From AWTP1-13 sp963770295 (GTDB lineage: Bacteria > Pseudomonadota > Alphaproteobacteria > Rhizobiales > Hyphomicrobiaceae), in NCBI GenBank assembly GCA_963770295.1, contig CAVYPA010000016.1, forward strand, positions 62,001 through 126,000: DNA of 64,000 bases, in the 5' to 3' direction. This document shows, piece by piece, positions 32,746-41,613 of this stretch. The notes under the pieces are model-generated. The model saw only the letters and a program-made list of their open reading frames with translations, had not been told where the DNA came from and searched no databases. Positions within the stretch are counted from its first letter, which is position 1, and each line of letters starts with the position of its first letter. The translations under genes were made by a program, and so were the position numbers.

Positions 32746-33792
32746 ATGAGTGCACGCCCTCGCCCTCCCCGGCGGAACCCGGCGATTAACCTTCAGGATG
32801 CCTCGGACGATACCCTGCTCGACCTGCGCCTGCGCGAGCTGCCCTTGCAGCTCGACAATACGCTGATGGCGCGTCGTGTGGCGCGGTTGCACCGCGAACT
32901 CGCCGCCCGCAAGATTGTTGCGCTACCCCACGTGTGGTTGTCCGAGGAGTTTTTTACCCCCGATCGGACGCTCGGCTTTGCCATCCCATTCTATCTCGCG
33001 CACCCCCGGTTGATGCGGCTCGAGCGCGCGCAAATGCTGGAGTGCGAAGGTGCCGGCGAGGCCGAGTGCCGTCGCATTCTGCGGCACGAGGCCGGACACA
33101 CCTTGGACGAAGCCTATGCCTTGCACACGCGCCCGCGCTATCGGCAACTATTCGGAAATCCGCACAAGCCCTATCCCACGAGCTACAGTCCTCGCGTCGA
33201 TAGCCGGGCCCACGTCGTCAACCTCTCGGGTTGGTACGCCCAAAGTCATCCCGTCGAAGATTTTGCCGAAACCTTCGCGGTCTGGCTCAACCCCTACACG
33301 GACTGGCGAGCGAACTACCAGAATTGGCCGGCGTCGGCGAAATTGGAATATGTCGATGAGGTCATGTCCGAGATTGCCGGTTGCGCTCCGCCGATCTCGA
33401 ACCGGACCGAGGTTGAGCCTCTCGCCGGCTTGGGCCACACGCTCAGGGAGCACTACACCGCAAAGCGCGCGCATTTCGCTTGGGCCTGGCCGGCAAACTA
33501 CGACCAGGACATGCGCCGAATCTTTTCGGACGATCCGAAAGATGTGGGGGCACCGTTGGCGACGCGCTACTTGCGGCGAGTCCGCGGGCTGCTCAGAACA
33601 CGCATTGCCGAAGGCACGGGCATTCATGCCTATGTCATCGATCAATTGCTCCGACAGATGATCGCACGCGCGCAAAGTCTTGGCCTGCGCGTCGTCGATT
33701 CCCCAGATGCCACCCTGGAGAAGCTGCTCGTCATGCTGACGCTGCAGACAGCCGGGGTCCTGCACGAGGGATTACCAAAGGTTTCACTATGA
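32746..33792 (+). CDS. Putative zinc-binding metallopeptidase
   Basis: The product of about 348 residues has LRHEAGHTLDEAYALH (HExxH at 114-118) and, about 55 residues on, HPVEDFAETFAVWL, whose Glu is a likely third zinc ligand: a gluzincin-like arrangement. It has no signal peptide, so it acts in the cytoplasm. The closest family I can name is the putative zinc-binding metallopeptidase family (Peptidase_Mx). The start at 32746 (MSARPRPP) fits the family; 32731 is an alternative. The stop overlaps the next gene's start (ATGA), which implies translational coupling with the ATP-grasp enzyme and a common pathway on a peptide or peptide-like substrate. Confidence 0.75.
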   Translation: MSARPRPPRRNPAINLQDASDDTLLDLRLRELPLQLDNTLMARRVARLHRELAARKIVALPHVWLSEEFFTPDRTLGFAIPFYLAHPRLMRLERAQMLECEGAGEAECRRILRHEAGHTLDEAYALHTRPRYRQLFGNPHKPYPTSYSPRVDSRAHVVNLSGWYAQSHPVEDFAETFAVWLNPYTDWRANYQNWPASAKLEYVDEVMSEIAGCAPPISNRTEVEPLAGLGHTLREHYTAKRAHFAWAWPANYDQDMRRIFSDDPKDVGAPLATRYLRRVRGLLRTRIAEGTGIHAYVIDQLLRQMIARAQSLGLRVVDSPDATLEKLLVMLTLQTAGVLHEGLPKVSL

Positions 33793-34814
33793 CGACAGCC
33801 GCGGCAAGGACATTGCGCATTCTGTTGCTCACCGATGAGGGGCTCGTTCCCGACCGGCCCCGCAAGGAGCTCAACGGGCGCGACGCAGAACTGCGCAAGA
33901 CGGAATACGACGTCATTGGCGGCCTGGAAAAGCTCGGCCATGAGGTTGCCTTCGCCGGCGTGGGTGGCGAACTTTCCGTGATCCGGCAAGCCATCGAGGA
34001 GAAGAAGCCGCATATTGCCTTCAATCTGGTCGAACAGTTCGACAACCTACCGTTCTTCGATCAGCACGTGGTGAGCTATCTGGAACTGAAAAAGCAGAAG
34101 TATACCGGCTGCAATCCGCGCGGGTTGACGCTGGCGCGTGACAAGGCCCTCACCAAGAAGATCCTGGCCTATCACCGCATTGCCGTCCCTCGCTTCGCCG
34201 TCTTCCCGCCGCGCAAGAAAATCATGCTGCCGGCGCGACTCACTTTTCCGATGTTCGTAAAGTCGCTGACGGAAGAAGGCTCGGAAGGCATTTCGCAGGC
34301 CTCTTTGGTGCGAGACGCCGAGAAACTCATCGAGCGGGTAGGGTTCATCCACGAGAAGACGAATGCTCCAGCGCTGGTGGAGGAATTCATTGAAGGCCGG
34401 GAGATCTATGTCGGCGTCTTCGGCAACGAGCTATTGACGGCGCTACCTCCCTGGGAGTTGACGATCAGTAAGAAGGACGCCCCGGTCATTGCGACCGACA
34501 AGGCCAAGTGGGATCCTCAATACCAAAAGAAGATTGGCCTGAAGACAGGTCCGGCGAAGCTCGATGAGTCCGTGATCCGAAAGATTGAGAGCACCTCCAA
34601 ACGCATCTACCGCTTGCTCAATTTGACCGGATACGCGCGCCTCGATTATCGGCTTAGCGAAGGTGGCCGCCTCTATCTTCTGGAAGCCAATCCCAACCCC
34701 CAGATCGCCCGCAACGAGGACTTCGCCGACTTTGCCGAACATGCCGGCATGAAATACGAAGAATTGCTCCAGAAGCTCGTCACCCTTGGGCTAAGCTACG
34801 AACCGCGTCCCTGA
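33789..34814 (+). CDS. ATP-grasp ligase, D-Ala–D-Ala ligase-like
   Basis: The 341-residue enzyme shows an N-terminal Rossmann-like domain (TLRILLLTDEGLVPDRP), the central ATP-binding part with LTFPMFVKSLTEEGSEGISQ (the flexible Lys/Ser-Gly loop) and APALVEEFIEGREIYVGVFG, and the metal site GRLYLLEANPNPQIARNEDF (ExNxxP). These are the hallmarks of D-Ala-D-Ala ligase-like ATP-grasp enzymes that join an acyl phosphate to an amine. The real murein ligase usually sits in the dcw cluster and has a different C-terminal loop, so another peptide ligase activity is likely. It is coupled to the zinc peptidase upstream by a 4-base overlap. Confidence 0.85.
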   Translation: MTTAAARTLRILLLTDEGLVPDRPRKELNGRDAELRKTEYDVIGGLEKLGHEVAFAGVGGELSVIRQAIEEKKPHIAFNLVEQFDNLPFFDQHVVSYLELKKQKYTGCNPRGLTLARDKALTKKILAYHRIAVPRFAVFPPRKKIMLPARLTFPMFVKSLTEEGSEGISQASLVRDAEKLIERVGFIHEKTNAPALVEEFIEGREIYVGVFGNELLTALPPWELTISKKDAPVIATDKAKWDPQYQKKIGLKTGPAKLDESVIRKIESTSKRIYRLLNLTGYARLDYRLSEGGRLYLLEANPNPQIARNEDFADFAEHAGMKYEELLQKLVTLGLSYEPRP

Positions 34815-35346
34815 GCTGGTGTCGCCGCCCAGTGTCCGGGGTGTCTGGGGTGTCCGGCGTGTCCAGCGGTGGCCTGGGCGGCCGAACGCCGCGCCGGCGC
34901 GCGCGTGGGCCTCAAGACGCCTCCCAAAGGCGCCTCCCTGGCCGGCTGGGTTGCGAGGCGGAGACGCGCGGGGCCCAAGGCCGCAGCTGAGGGCGGGCGG
35001 ATGTCCGGGACGCCAAGCTTGGGCGTTACAGGGCTCCTCGACTCCCCTGGCCAGCCCTGAACATAGGCTCCGGTCGCGAACTTGGGGGTCACGGTCAGCC
35101 GTGGCAGACCGGCCTCAATCGCCGACGGATGAACGTTTGTTAAGGCAGCCGGCGGGCCCCTCACCAGCCCTGATTTTGTACGCTGTCACAGTCCGCAACA
35201 CGATTCTATGAAGGCCTGATGACAGAATCATTGACTCTCACTCGAGAGACAAATATGTGACCGCCACTGACCCGGCTGACGGGCGCGGCACCATCACCGA
35301 GTGCGGGTCAAATTCGCAGTTCTTGGATCTCTTGAAGGGGGCGGTC
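34815..35346 (+). other. Intergenic stretch
   Basis: Very GC-rich DNA with the 9-bp tandem repeat at 34832. No frame has credible coding features. The part before 35347 probably holds a promoter. Confidence 0.4.
34832..34867. repeat. Four tandem 9-bp repeats
   Basis: GTGTCCGGG, GTGTCTGGG, GTGTCCGGC and GTGTCCAGC follow one another without gaps, 18 bases after the ATP-grasp stop. Confidence 0.7.
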
Positions 35347-35550
35347 ATGGAACTTCCGAATTATGAGCTGGTGCGCTATCCGTCTGGTCAACTCATCATC
35401 ACCAAGAGCGATGCGAAGAGCTCGTTCCGTGACATCGTTGGCGTCTACACCAACGAGGTCGAGGCCCAGCGTGCGCTGGAGCAGCTTAATGGCCAAGCGG
35501 GCGCAGAGCCTTCGGTCCACAGCGCCGCAGCGCTGCCGCGAGTTGCATAG
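35347..35550 (+). CDS. Small hypothetical protein
   Basis: The 67-residue product reads MELPNYELVRYPSGQLIITK, then SDAKSSFRDIVGVYTNEVEA and QRALEQLNG. It is a short beta hairpin followed by a helix. GAAGGGGG lies before the ATG at 35347; an upstream GTG at 35257 is in frame, but the first 30 residues it adds look non-coding. Function unknown; no neighbour gives a hint. Confidence 0.6.
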   Translation: MELPNYELVRYPSGQLIITKSDAKSSFRDIVGVYTNEVEAQRALEQLNGQAGAEPSVHSAAALPRVA

Positions 35551-35688
35551 CAAATCCCGCGATTTGCCCGGTTGAAAAGCCGGTGACGGAGTTAGGATAC
35601 GCGCGCGAATCAGTTTTGGATCGCGCGCGTTTCTCATTCACGGCAGGCACGTTCGCTCCCCAAGCCCTGCCCCCCAGCGGAGCCCGAG

Positions 35689-36318
35689 ATGTCCCTCACC
35701 GCCCACGAGCCGACCGCCGGCATCTTTCTGCTGAGCGACCACCTCGATGCGGCATTGGCCATGGGCGAGGACCTGCTGACGGAGAAAGCTCCGCTCGCCG
35801 AACCAACGCAGCATCTGACGGTGACCCGCCTCGCGCGCCAGAATTGCGACATCGCTGAGTTTCTGAAAAACGTGCGTACCCTGGAGCTTGCCATGACGGC
35901 TCGGCTGCTGCAGGCGCGCAAGCGGGCGGAGGACCTGAAGCGCGGCGAGCACCGGCTGCGCCCGCTGATCGCACTGTTCGCGGCCGGTACCGCCGCGCTC
36001 GACGACGCGGCGACGGAACTCGGAGACACCACTCAACACGATTTCGATACCGGTGACGTCGCCAGCGCGTTCCTGCGCAGCCGCGGACTGATTGCCCGCG
36101 ATGCCGCCGGTCTAGAAGGGCTTTCCCAACTCGCCGTCGGCGAGGACTACCTGGTCGCCGGCCGCATTCGACTTGGAACGTTGCTGGACCTGGTCGCAAC
36201 GTTTCTCGATACCCTCGACCTGATGTTCGATCTTTACAGCGCGCCGAAGCGGGTGCAAGTCGCCGATCTTGTCACGGGCGCGCACTGCTCGCCCCTCGCC
36301 GGCGACACCACGCGATAG
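35689..36318 (+). CDS. Hypothetical helical protein
   Basis: The 209-residue soluble protein is nearly all helix: FLLSDHLDAALAMGEDLLTE, VTRLARQNCDIAEFLKNVRT and AMTARLLQARKRAEDLKRGE, then a second bundle ending LVATFLDTLDLMFDLYSAPK. It has no signal peptide, membrane segment or catalytic motif. It is convergent with sfsA, 23 bases apart. I do not recognise the family. Confidence 0.65.
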   Translation: MSLTAHEPTAGIFLLSDHLDAALAMGEDLLTEKAPLAEPTQHLTVTRLARQNCDIAEFLKNVRTLELAMTARLLQARKRAEDLKRGEHRLRPLIALFAAGTAALDDAATELGDTTQHDFDTGDVASAFLRSRGLIARDAAGLEGLSQLAVGEDYLVAGRIRLGTLLDLVATFLDTLDLMFDLYSAPKRVQVADLVTGAHCSPLAGDTTR

Positions 36319-36341
36319 CAGGCCGACCCGGTCTCCCCGCC

Positions 36342-37055
36342 TCAGCCCGTGATCGGTATGACCTTGTCGACGAGGATTTGTTCGGTGCTGAGCCGGCAGC
36401 GCAAAGCGATGGCCTCCACACCGGCCGCCCGCGCGGCATCAAAGGTCGCTCCGTAGTTGGCATCGACGTCGCGGGCTAGCGCCAACTTCTTGGCATCGCT
36501 GCGCTGGATCAGGAACAGCATCACGGCTCGGTGACCGGCGCGCACCATCCGCATCATCTCGACAAGGTGCTTGGTACCTCGCGCCGTCACGGAATCTGGA
36601 AATTCGGCAAGCCCATGCTGACGCGAGAGATGGACATTTTTGATTTCAACATAACACAAGCCCTTGTTTGCACACTGCAATAGAATGTCGATGCGGCTGT
36701 TTTCGCCGTATCGGACCTCGCGCCTGAAGGTTGGGTAACCAGCAAGATATTTGATGCGGCGCGCGGCCATGGCTTCCGCAACCAACTTATTGGGGTGTTG
36801 GGTGTTGATGCCCACCAGCGTCGGGCCGTGGCCGAGATCGGCCTCCACCATTTCCCAGGTAAAGCGATATTTGCGGGTTGGACTGTCGCTTTCGGAGAGC
36901 CATACGGTGGCGCCCGGCGACGTCAGACCCAACATCGAGCCGGTGTTCGGGCACGTCGCCGTGACCGTGCGGCCATCGTCAAGACGGACGTCGGCAAGAA
37001 AACGCTTGTAGCGCTGGATCAGGGTGCCGCGAAGGACGGGAGTGGGAAAGCGCAT
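36342..37055 (-). CDS. sfsA: SfsA, sugar fermentation stimulation protein
   Basis: The 237-residue protein has the family's OB-like N-terminal part (RGTLIQRYKRFLADVRLDDG, then CPNTGSMLGL) and a nuclease-like C-terminal part with EVRYGENSRIDILLQ, CYVEIKNVHLSR and FPDSVTARGTKHLVEM. The D...E.K-type arrangement in these segments resembles a PD-(D/E)XK nuclease core. SfsA binds DNA and was named for an effect on maltose metabolism in E. coli; its real role is unsettled. The start at 37055 (MRFPTPVLRG) agrees with the usual family length; longer starts add non-family sequence. Confidence 0.93.
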   Translation of the reverse strand: MRFPTPVLRGTLIQRYKRFLADVRLDDGRTVTATCPNTGSMLGLTSPGATVWLSESDSPTRKYRFTWEMVEADLGHGPTLVGINTQHPNKLVAEAMAARRIKYLAGYPTFRREVRYGENSRIDILLQCANKGLCYVEIKNVHLSRQHGLAEFPDSVTARGTKHLVEMMRMVRAGHRAVMLFLIQRSDAKKLALARDVDANYGATFDAARAAGVEAIALRCRLSTEQILVDKVIPITG

Positions 37056-37684
37056 GGCCTGCGCTGATAGCACGGCGCAAGACCGTGCTGCAGGATGAAG
37101 TTTTGCTCTTCCCCGCGCTCGCGGCGACGTGCGCTCGCGCGTCCTCACCAGTTTGCGGTTTTCGCAGAGGCCGAGCCCGCCGTTGACCCAACCCTTGGCC
37201 ACCGTGTTGCCCCTCAGCCGTCGCGGCGAGGGCCTGCCATTGCGGCCCGGTCGGGCCGCCACATTTTCAGGGGCCGGGCAAGCCCAACGGACCAGGCTCT
37301 GGGTGACAAAAAGTGCTTCCTACCGGGCGGTGGGCCTCAGGCCGAGGAGGCGTAACGGCCCGCATTTCTAGGGGCACCGATGCCGAAGGGGGCGCCTTGG
37401 GCTGCCCGAGCCGCGCCCGCCCCCGCCGGGATCGAGGTCGCTAAAGGGGACGGGTCGCGCCGCGGCGGTTTCGGCTATTCGCCTTTTCGGCCAGAACGGC
37501 CCTAGCGCATCACCTTGGTTAGAACCGCGCGGCAGGCGCGTGTGGCAGTTCGATCCTGGTGACGGCATAGTATACTGCGGCGAGAGGGTCCGCCGGCTTT
37601 CGCTGCAAGGCGGCCAACGTGGAGCTTGATCCGCTCGAGGACGGCGGTTTTTTGCGCGTAGGTGGCGTCGCAGTGCAAACGAGA
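37056..37684 (+). other. No gene recognised
   Basis: About 630 GC-rich bases between divergent genes. Open frames exist by composition only. No hairpin with a T run was found. Confidence 0.4.
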
Positions 37685-38560
37685 ATGACGATCGGCCCTG
37701 AGCATAGTCGGCCCTTTGGCTGCTACGAGCCTACACCGCTCCAGTCCTATCTCATCGCCATCGGGCGTAGGTTGCCGCGCAACTGGGCCGGGCGACGCAT
37801 CGCTTCCCTGATCCGTTCCTTCTTGAAGCGCTATTCGGGTCGCCCCATCGACGTGATCCGGCTCGGTAGTCGGATGCGGCTATACCCGCGGAGCAACTCC
37901 AGCGAAAAGCGCCTGATGGCGACACCGCAGTTTTTCGACGCGGTCGAAATGGCCTTGCTCGAGACACGGCTTAACGCCGATTTCGTCTTTTTGGACGTCG
38001 GTGCCAACGCCGGAGCCTATACCCTATTTGTGGCCAACCGGGTCGGGCGCACCGGCCGGATCATCGCGGTCGAGCCCCATCCCACGGCGCTGGCGCGGCT
38101 CCACTGCAATCTGGCGCTCAATGCGATCGACTGGGCAAAGGTTGTGCCGGCGGCCCTTTCCGATCACAATGGCAGCGTGAGCTTGTTCGTCAACGAGCGA
38201 AATATCGGCGGTTCTTCGATGCTTGCGGGCCGCAGGCCGGACCTGACGACGCGATCGATCGAAGTAGAATGTCGCAGTCTGGCAAGCCTAGTCCGCGAAG
38301 AGGGATTGTCCCGCATCGACGCCATCAAGCTGGACGTGGAAGGTGCGGAAGATCGCATCCTCGTTCCCTACCTCGCCCAGGCGCCGCGCTCCTTGTTGCC
38401 ACGTTTCTTGATCATCGAGGACAATCGCTCCGTCTGGAAGGCGGATTTGTTGGGCCTTCTTGAGCGCGCAGGGTACGTGACAGAAGCCACACCCAACGCC
38501 AATCTTGTTCTCAGTCTGCAAAGTAAAAAACCGGCGATGGAAGCTCTGCATGGACCATGA
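37685..38560 (+). CDS. FkbM-family SAM-dependent methyltransferase
   Basis: In 291 residues, ADFVFLDVGANAGAYTLFVA is motif I of the SAM-binding Rossmann fold, followed by IIAVEPHPTALARLHCNLAL (acidic residue for the ribose) and IDAIKLDVEGAEDRIL, the DVEGAE signature of FkbM methyltransferases. These O-methylate small molecules, glycans or lipids. The N-terminal 70 residues are basic and helical. The start is the ATG at 37685; the GTG at 37619 is a possible but less likely alternative. Its end overlaps the next gene by 11 bases. Confidence 0.88.
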   Translation: MTIGPEHSRPFGCYEPTPLQSYLIAIGRRLPRNWAGRRIASLIRSFLKRYSGRPIDVIRLGSRMRLYPRSNSSEKRLMATPQFFDAVEMALLETRLNADFVFLDVGANAGAYTLFVANRVGRTGRIIAVEPHPTALARLHCNLALNAIDWAKVVPAALSDHNGSVSLFVNERNIGGSSMLAGRRPDLTTRSIEVECRSLASLVREEGLSRIDAIKLDVEGAEDRILVPYLAQAPRSLLPRFLIIEDNRSVWKADLLGLLERAGYVTEATPNANLVLSLQSKKPAMEALHGP

Positions 38561-39311
38561 ATCGGCAGGTGCCAACCGCACAATTGTCAGTGCCGCGCTG
38601 ATGGTGATCGGCGATGAGATTTTGTCTGGTCGCACCAAGGACAAGAATATCGGCCACATCGCCGACCACCTCACCGCCATCGGCATCCAGCTGAAGGAAG
38701 TGCGCATTGTTCCCGACGAGGAAGCGGAGATCGTGGCCGCCGTCAATGCGCTGCGCGCGCGCTATGACTACGTGTTTACGACCGGCGGCATCGGACCTAC
38801 CCACGACGATATCACCGCCGATGCGATAGCCAAGGCCTTTGCCGTTGGCATCGATGTCGACGAGCGGGCGCTGGCCCCGATGCGCGCCTACTTCGAGCGC
38901 CGCGGCGTTGAGCTGACGCCCGCGCGCATGCGCATGGCGCGCATTCCCTTTGGCGCCGAACTGGTGGAGAACAGCGTCTCCATCGCGCCCGGGTTCATGC
39001 TGGGCAACGTTATCGTGATGGCGGGCATCCCCAATATCATGCAAGTCATGCTTGAGGCCGCCACCAAATTTCTCAAGACCGGCAAGAAGATGCTGTCTGC
39101 CGCCCTGGATTTGCATCGGCCGGAAGGCGAGATCGCCGATCTCTTCGCCGCTTTGCAACAGCGCTATCCCGACGTGCCGATGGGATCCTACCCGTTCCAA
39201 CGCGACGGCAAGCCAGGCACCCAGCTGGTGCTGCGTTGCACCGATCCCGCGCGCCTGTCGGAGGCCGAAAACGAGCTCAAAATTCAGCTTGCCGCGCGGG
39301 GTTGGATCTAG
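38550..39311 (+). CDS. MoCF-type molybdopterin-binding protein (CinA N-terminal-like)
   Basis: The 253-residue protein has ALMVIGDEILSGRTKDKNIG, then YVFTTGGIGPTHDDITADAI, the two signature blocks of the MoCF/MogA fold as found in the N-terminal half of CinA (COG1058). LVENSVSIAPGFMLGNVIVM and GIPNIMQVMLE fit the rest. It lacks the C-terminal nicotinamide-nucleotide amidase domain of CinA. Stand-alone forms are common in alphaproteobacteria; they bind a nucleotide or pterin, and FAD/ADP-ribose hydrolase activity is known for some relatives. The start overlaps the methyltransferase stop, so they are co-transcribed. Confidence 0.88.
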   Translation: MDHESAGANRTIVSAALMVIGDEILSGRTKDKNIGHIADHLTAIGIQLKEVRIVPDEEAEIVAAVNALRARYDYVFTTGGIGPTHDDITADAIAKAFAVGIDVDERALAPMRAYFERRGVELTPARMRMARIPFGAELVENSVSIAPGFMLGNVIVMAGIPNIMQVMLEAATKFLKTGKKMLSAALDLHRPEGEIADLFAALQQRYPDVPMGSYPFQRDGKPGTQLVLRCTDPARLSEAENELKIQLAARGWI

Positions 39312-39398
39312 CGTCCTGCCTCGAACGCGTCCTCGCTCGCCGGTCGCAAGCGCCAGACGTCCGGGTTTGCAAGCCCCGGCTCGCGAGACTAAGGCCGA

Positions 39399-40388
39399 TC
39401 AGTCCACATCCCCCTCGGCCACGGCGGCCAAGGGCGCATCGATGCTGCAGACGATGCCGCTGTCGCCATAGTCGATTTTCACCTCACCGTCGATCTGCGC
39501 GGCCAGGGCACGCTCGATCATGAGCGAGCCGAAGCCTTTGCGTTCCGGTGCAGACACGGCCGGGCCCCCACGCTCCTGCCAGCGCAATCGGAAGCGGTCG
39601 GCATCGATGTCCCACTCGATCGTTACACGTCCGCCGGCAACGGACAGCGCACCGTACTTGATCGCATTGGTGCACAACTCATGGATGGCCATCGACAAAG
39701 CCACCGCACTCTTGGGCTGCACGCGCAAATGCGGGCCCGCGGCAGAAAACTGGCTGTTATCGACCATGACGGGCTCAAGCGTCGACCAGATGAGGTCGCG
39801 CAAAGTCACGCTGCGCCAATTCTCGGCGGTGAGCGTCATGTGCGCGTTGCTCAAGGTGCGCAAGCGCGCCTCGAACGTTTGGCGCGCATTGGGCTCCGCG
39901 TCTCGGAAGGTTTGACCGGCAATGGCCTGAACAGTGGCGAGCGTATTCTTGACCCGATGCTCAAGTTCGAGAAGCAGAAGGTCGCGCTGCGCTTCTGCCT
40001 TTTTGCGATCAGTGATGTCGCGAAACACGACGCCCAGACCGTCCCCCAAGGGGAACAACCCATAGGATAGCCAGCGCCCGGAAACGACCACCGAAGCGGT
40101 TTCCGATCTCACGGCCTTGCGGGTCGCCATCGCCTGTAGGAAGAGCCGGCCGAGATCGGTTTCACGCGCCCCAGGAAACAGCTCCCAGAGGCTGCGGCCG
40201 AGCACCTCCGCCGGCGCACGGCCAAAATGGCGCGCCGCCTCGCTGTTGAAACGGCGCACGCGCCAATCGCGATCGACCGCGTAAAAGCCTTCGCCGATCC
40301 CTTCCAAGATAAGCCCGAGTTCGGTCTCTGAGTCCGTGGGTGGGCGGGGGAGTTTGGAAATGGTCACGCCGAACTCGTTGCGAGGCAC
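39399..40388 (-). CDS. PAS–HWE sensor histidine kinase
   Basis: The 329-residue cytoplasmic kinase has a PAS domain at about 25-125 (GIGEGFYAVDRDWRVRRFNS) and then the HWE-type acceptor region LLELEHRVKNTLATVQAIAG (His at 144). The HATPase shows MAIHELCTNAIKYGALS, and FRLRWQERGGPAV contains the WxE motif that names the family. HWE kinases often control the alphaproteobacterial general stress response or respond to light. No LOV cysteine motif is seen in the PAS domain. The GTG at 40388 or a second GTG a few codons on may start it. No regulator adjoins it. Confidence 0.87.
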   Translation of the reverse strand: MPRNEFGVTISKLPRPPTDSETELGLILEGIGEGFYAVDRDWRVRRFNSEAARHFGRAPAEVLGRSLWELFPGARETDLGRLFLQAMATRKAVRSETASVVVSGRWLSYGLFPLGDGLGVVFRDITDRKKAEAQRDLLLLELEHRVKNTLATVQAIAGQTFRDAEPNARQTFEARLRTLSNAHMTLTAENWRSVTLRDLIWSTLEPVMVDNSQFSAAGPHLRVQPKSAVALSMAIHELCTNAIKYGALSVAGGRVTIEWDIDADRFRLRWQERGGPAVSAPERKGFGSLMIERALAAQIDGEVKIDYGDSGIVCSIDAPLAAVAEGDVD

Positions 40389-40625
40389 ACAGTGATCGCT
40401 GGGTGGACAGGACCGCTGCGGTCACGCCGGCACGGCGTGCCTGGGGACGGTCGAGGGAAGGGCAGCACTTAAGAAAGCATCGAGGGCGACTATAGCATCA
40501 GACCGCGGCGGCCACGACAGCTAGGATTTTATTTTATAATTCAACGCGTTACGCCGCAACCTGTCCCACACGGAACGGGCCGGCCCTATCGGACCGAGAG
40601 GTCCCCGGGGCTATGCGACGGGCGC

Positions 40626-41354
40626 CTAGGCGGCATCCCCTCGCATCACCTGCTCGGCGCGATTGGGATAGATAACCGCCTCGGCATGACGGTACATCAA
40701 GGCGATCTCGGGGTCGCTGCGGTAGAGCGGGCTCGTGCCCCGCATGGCGGCCAGATGCTCGGCCTCTATGTTGCGCCGGATTTCAGCCGTCAGCGAATTG
40801 AGCCGATGGTAGGCCTCCGAAATGGTCCGTCCCAGGGCGGTGATGCCATGGCCCAGGAGGACCACCACGTTGGTTTCAGCGATGAAGTCCTTGACCGGCC
40901 CGACGTCGGCCTCCACGTCCACATGCGCCGGGACGTAGTAGGGAGGCTTGCCCAAAATAAAGGGCATGTCGAGGGAGAGCACTTTGACCTCGCGAAAGCC
41001 GCCGGAGCCGAAAAAGGCAATGGTCGCATCATCATGCACGTGGATGACCGCGCCAATGTCGGGCCGCAGGCGCAAGATCTCGCGATTGAGGTTGTGGCCG
41101 ATGCTGGTCATGCGCGAGCCGTAGAGCAGGCGGCTGGCTGGAATTTCCGTGATGACGATATTCTCCATGCCCATTTCTTCGAGCGAGATCTCGGCATGTT
41201 TGGTATAGGCCACACCGTGTGGGTGATCGGGATGCGTGGCCCGGATCGCCATATTGCCGAGAGTATTGTGGACATAGCCGCGACCCGCCACGAGACGGGC
41301 GTAGCGCAGGAATTGTTCACCGATCCGGGAATCGAAATGGACTGGGCTCGCCAT
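40626..41354 (-). CDS. Class II aldolase/adducin-family protein
   Basis: In 242 residues, RYARLVAGRGYVHNTLGNMA opens the fold, SRMTSIGHNLNREILRLRPD follows, and VIHVHDDATIAFFGSG carries the HxH zinc pair of class II aldolases; VVLLGHGITALGRTISEAYH supplies the third His. Such enzymes cleave or epimerise sugar phosphates, but many short relatives have unknown substrates. The usual catalytic Glu between the His motifs is not clearly present. It stands alone, transcribed leftward, 237 bases left of the HWE kinase start. Confidence 0.82.
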   Translation of the reverse strand: MASPVHFDSRIGEQFLRYARLVAGRGYVHNTLGNMAIRATHPDHPHGVAYTKHAEISLEEMGMENIVITEIPASRLLYGSRMTSIGHNLNREILRLRPDIGAVIHVHDDATIAFFGSGGFREVKVLSLDMPFILGKPPYYVPAHVDVEADVGPVKDFIAETNVVVLLGHGITALGRTISEAYHRLNSLTAEIRRNIEAEHLAAMRGTSPLYRSDPEIALMYRHAEAVIYPNRAEQVMRGDAA

Positions 41355-41613
41355 GGGCTGCTCCTTGGCTAAGCTCGGCGACCGGCGCTTAGGCGGGCAA
41401 GGGCAGGTCGGTAAAGGCCGGCTGCCGAGGGGTGGCCGTCGCAGAAGGCTGACAGCACGGACCCGTCAATGCAAGGGCTAGGCCGCCGGCCAGGGCGGGA
41501 AATCCCCGACGGCGGGCCCGCCGCCACGGCAATGGCAGGGCTCGGCGGTGGCGGCCGACCCCGGGACCCGCAGCGGCCGCCGGCGCCCAGCCGAGACAAA
41601 ACCCAGGCCACCA

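Noticed and set aside
41355..41613. Gene between the aldolase and rluC
   Set aside because: Only GC-driven frames of Arg/Pro/Gly composition on both strands.
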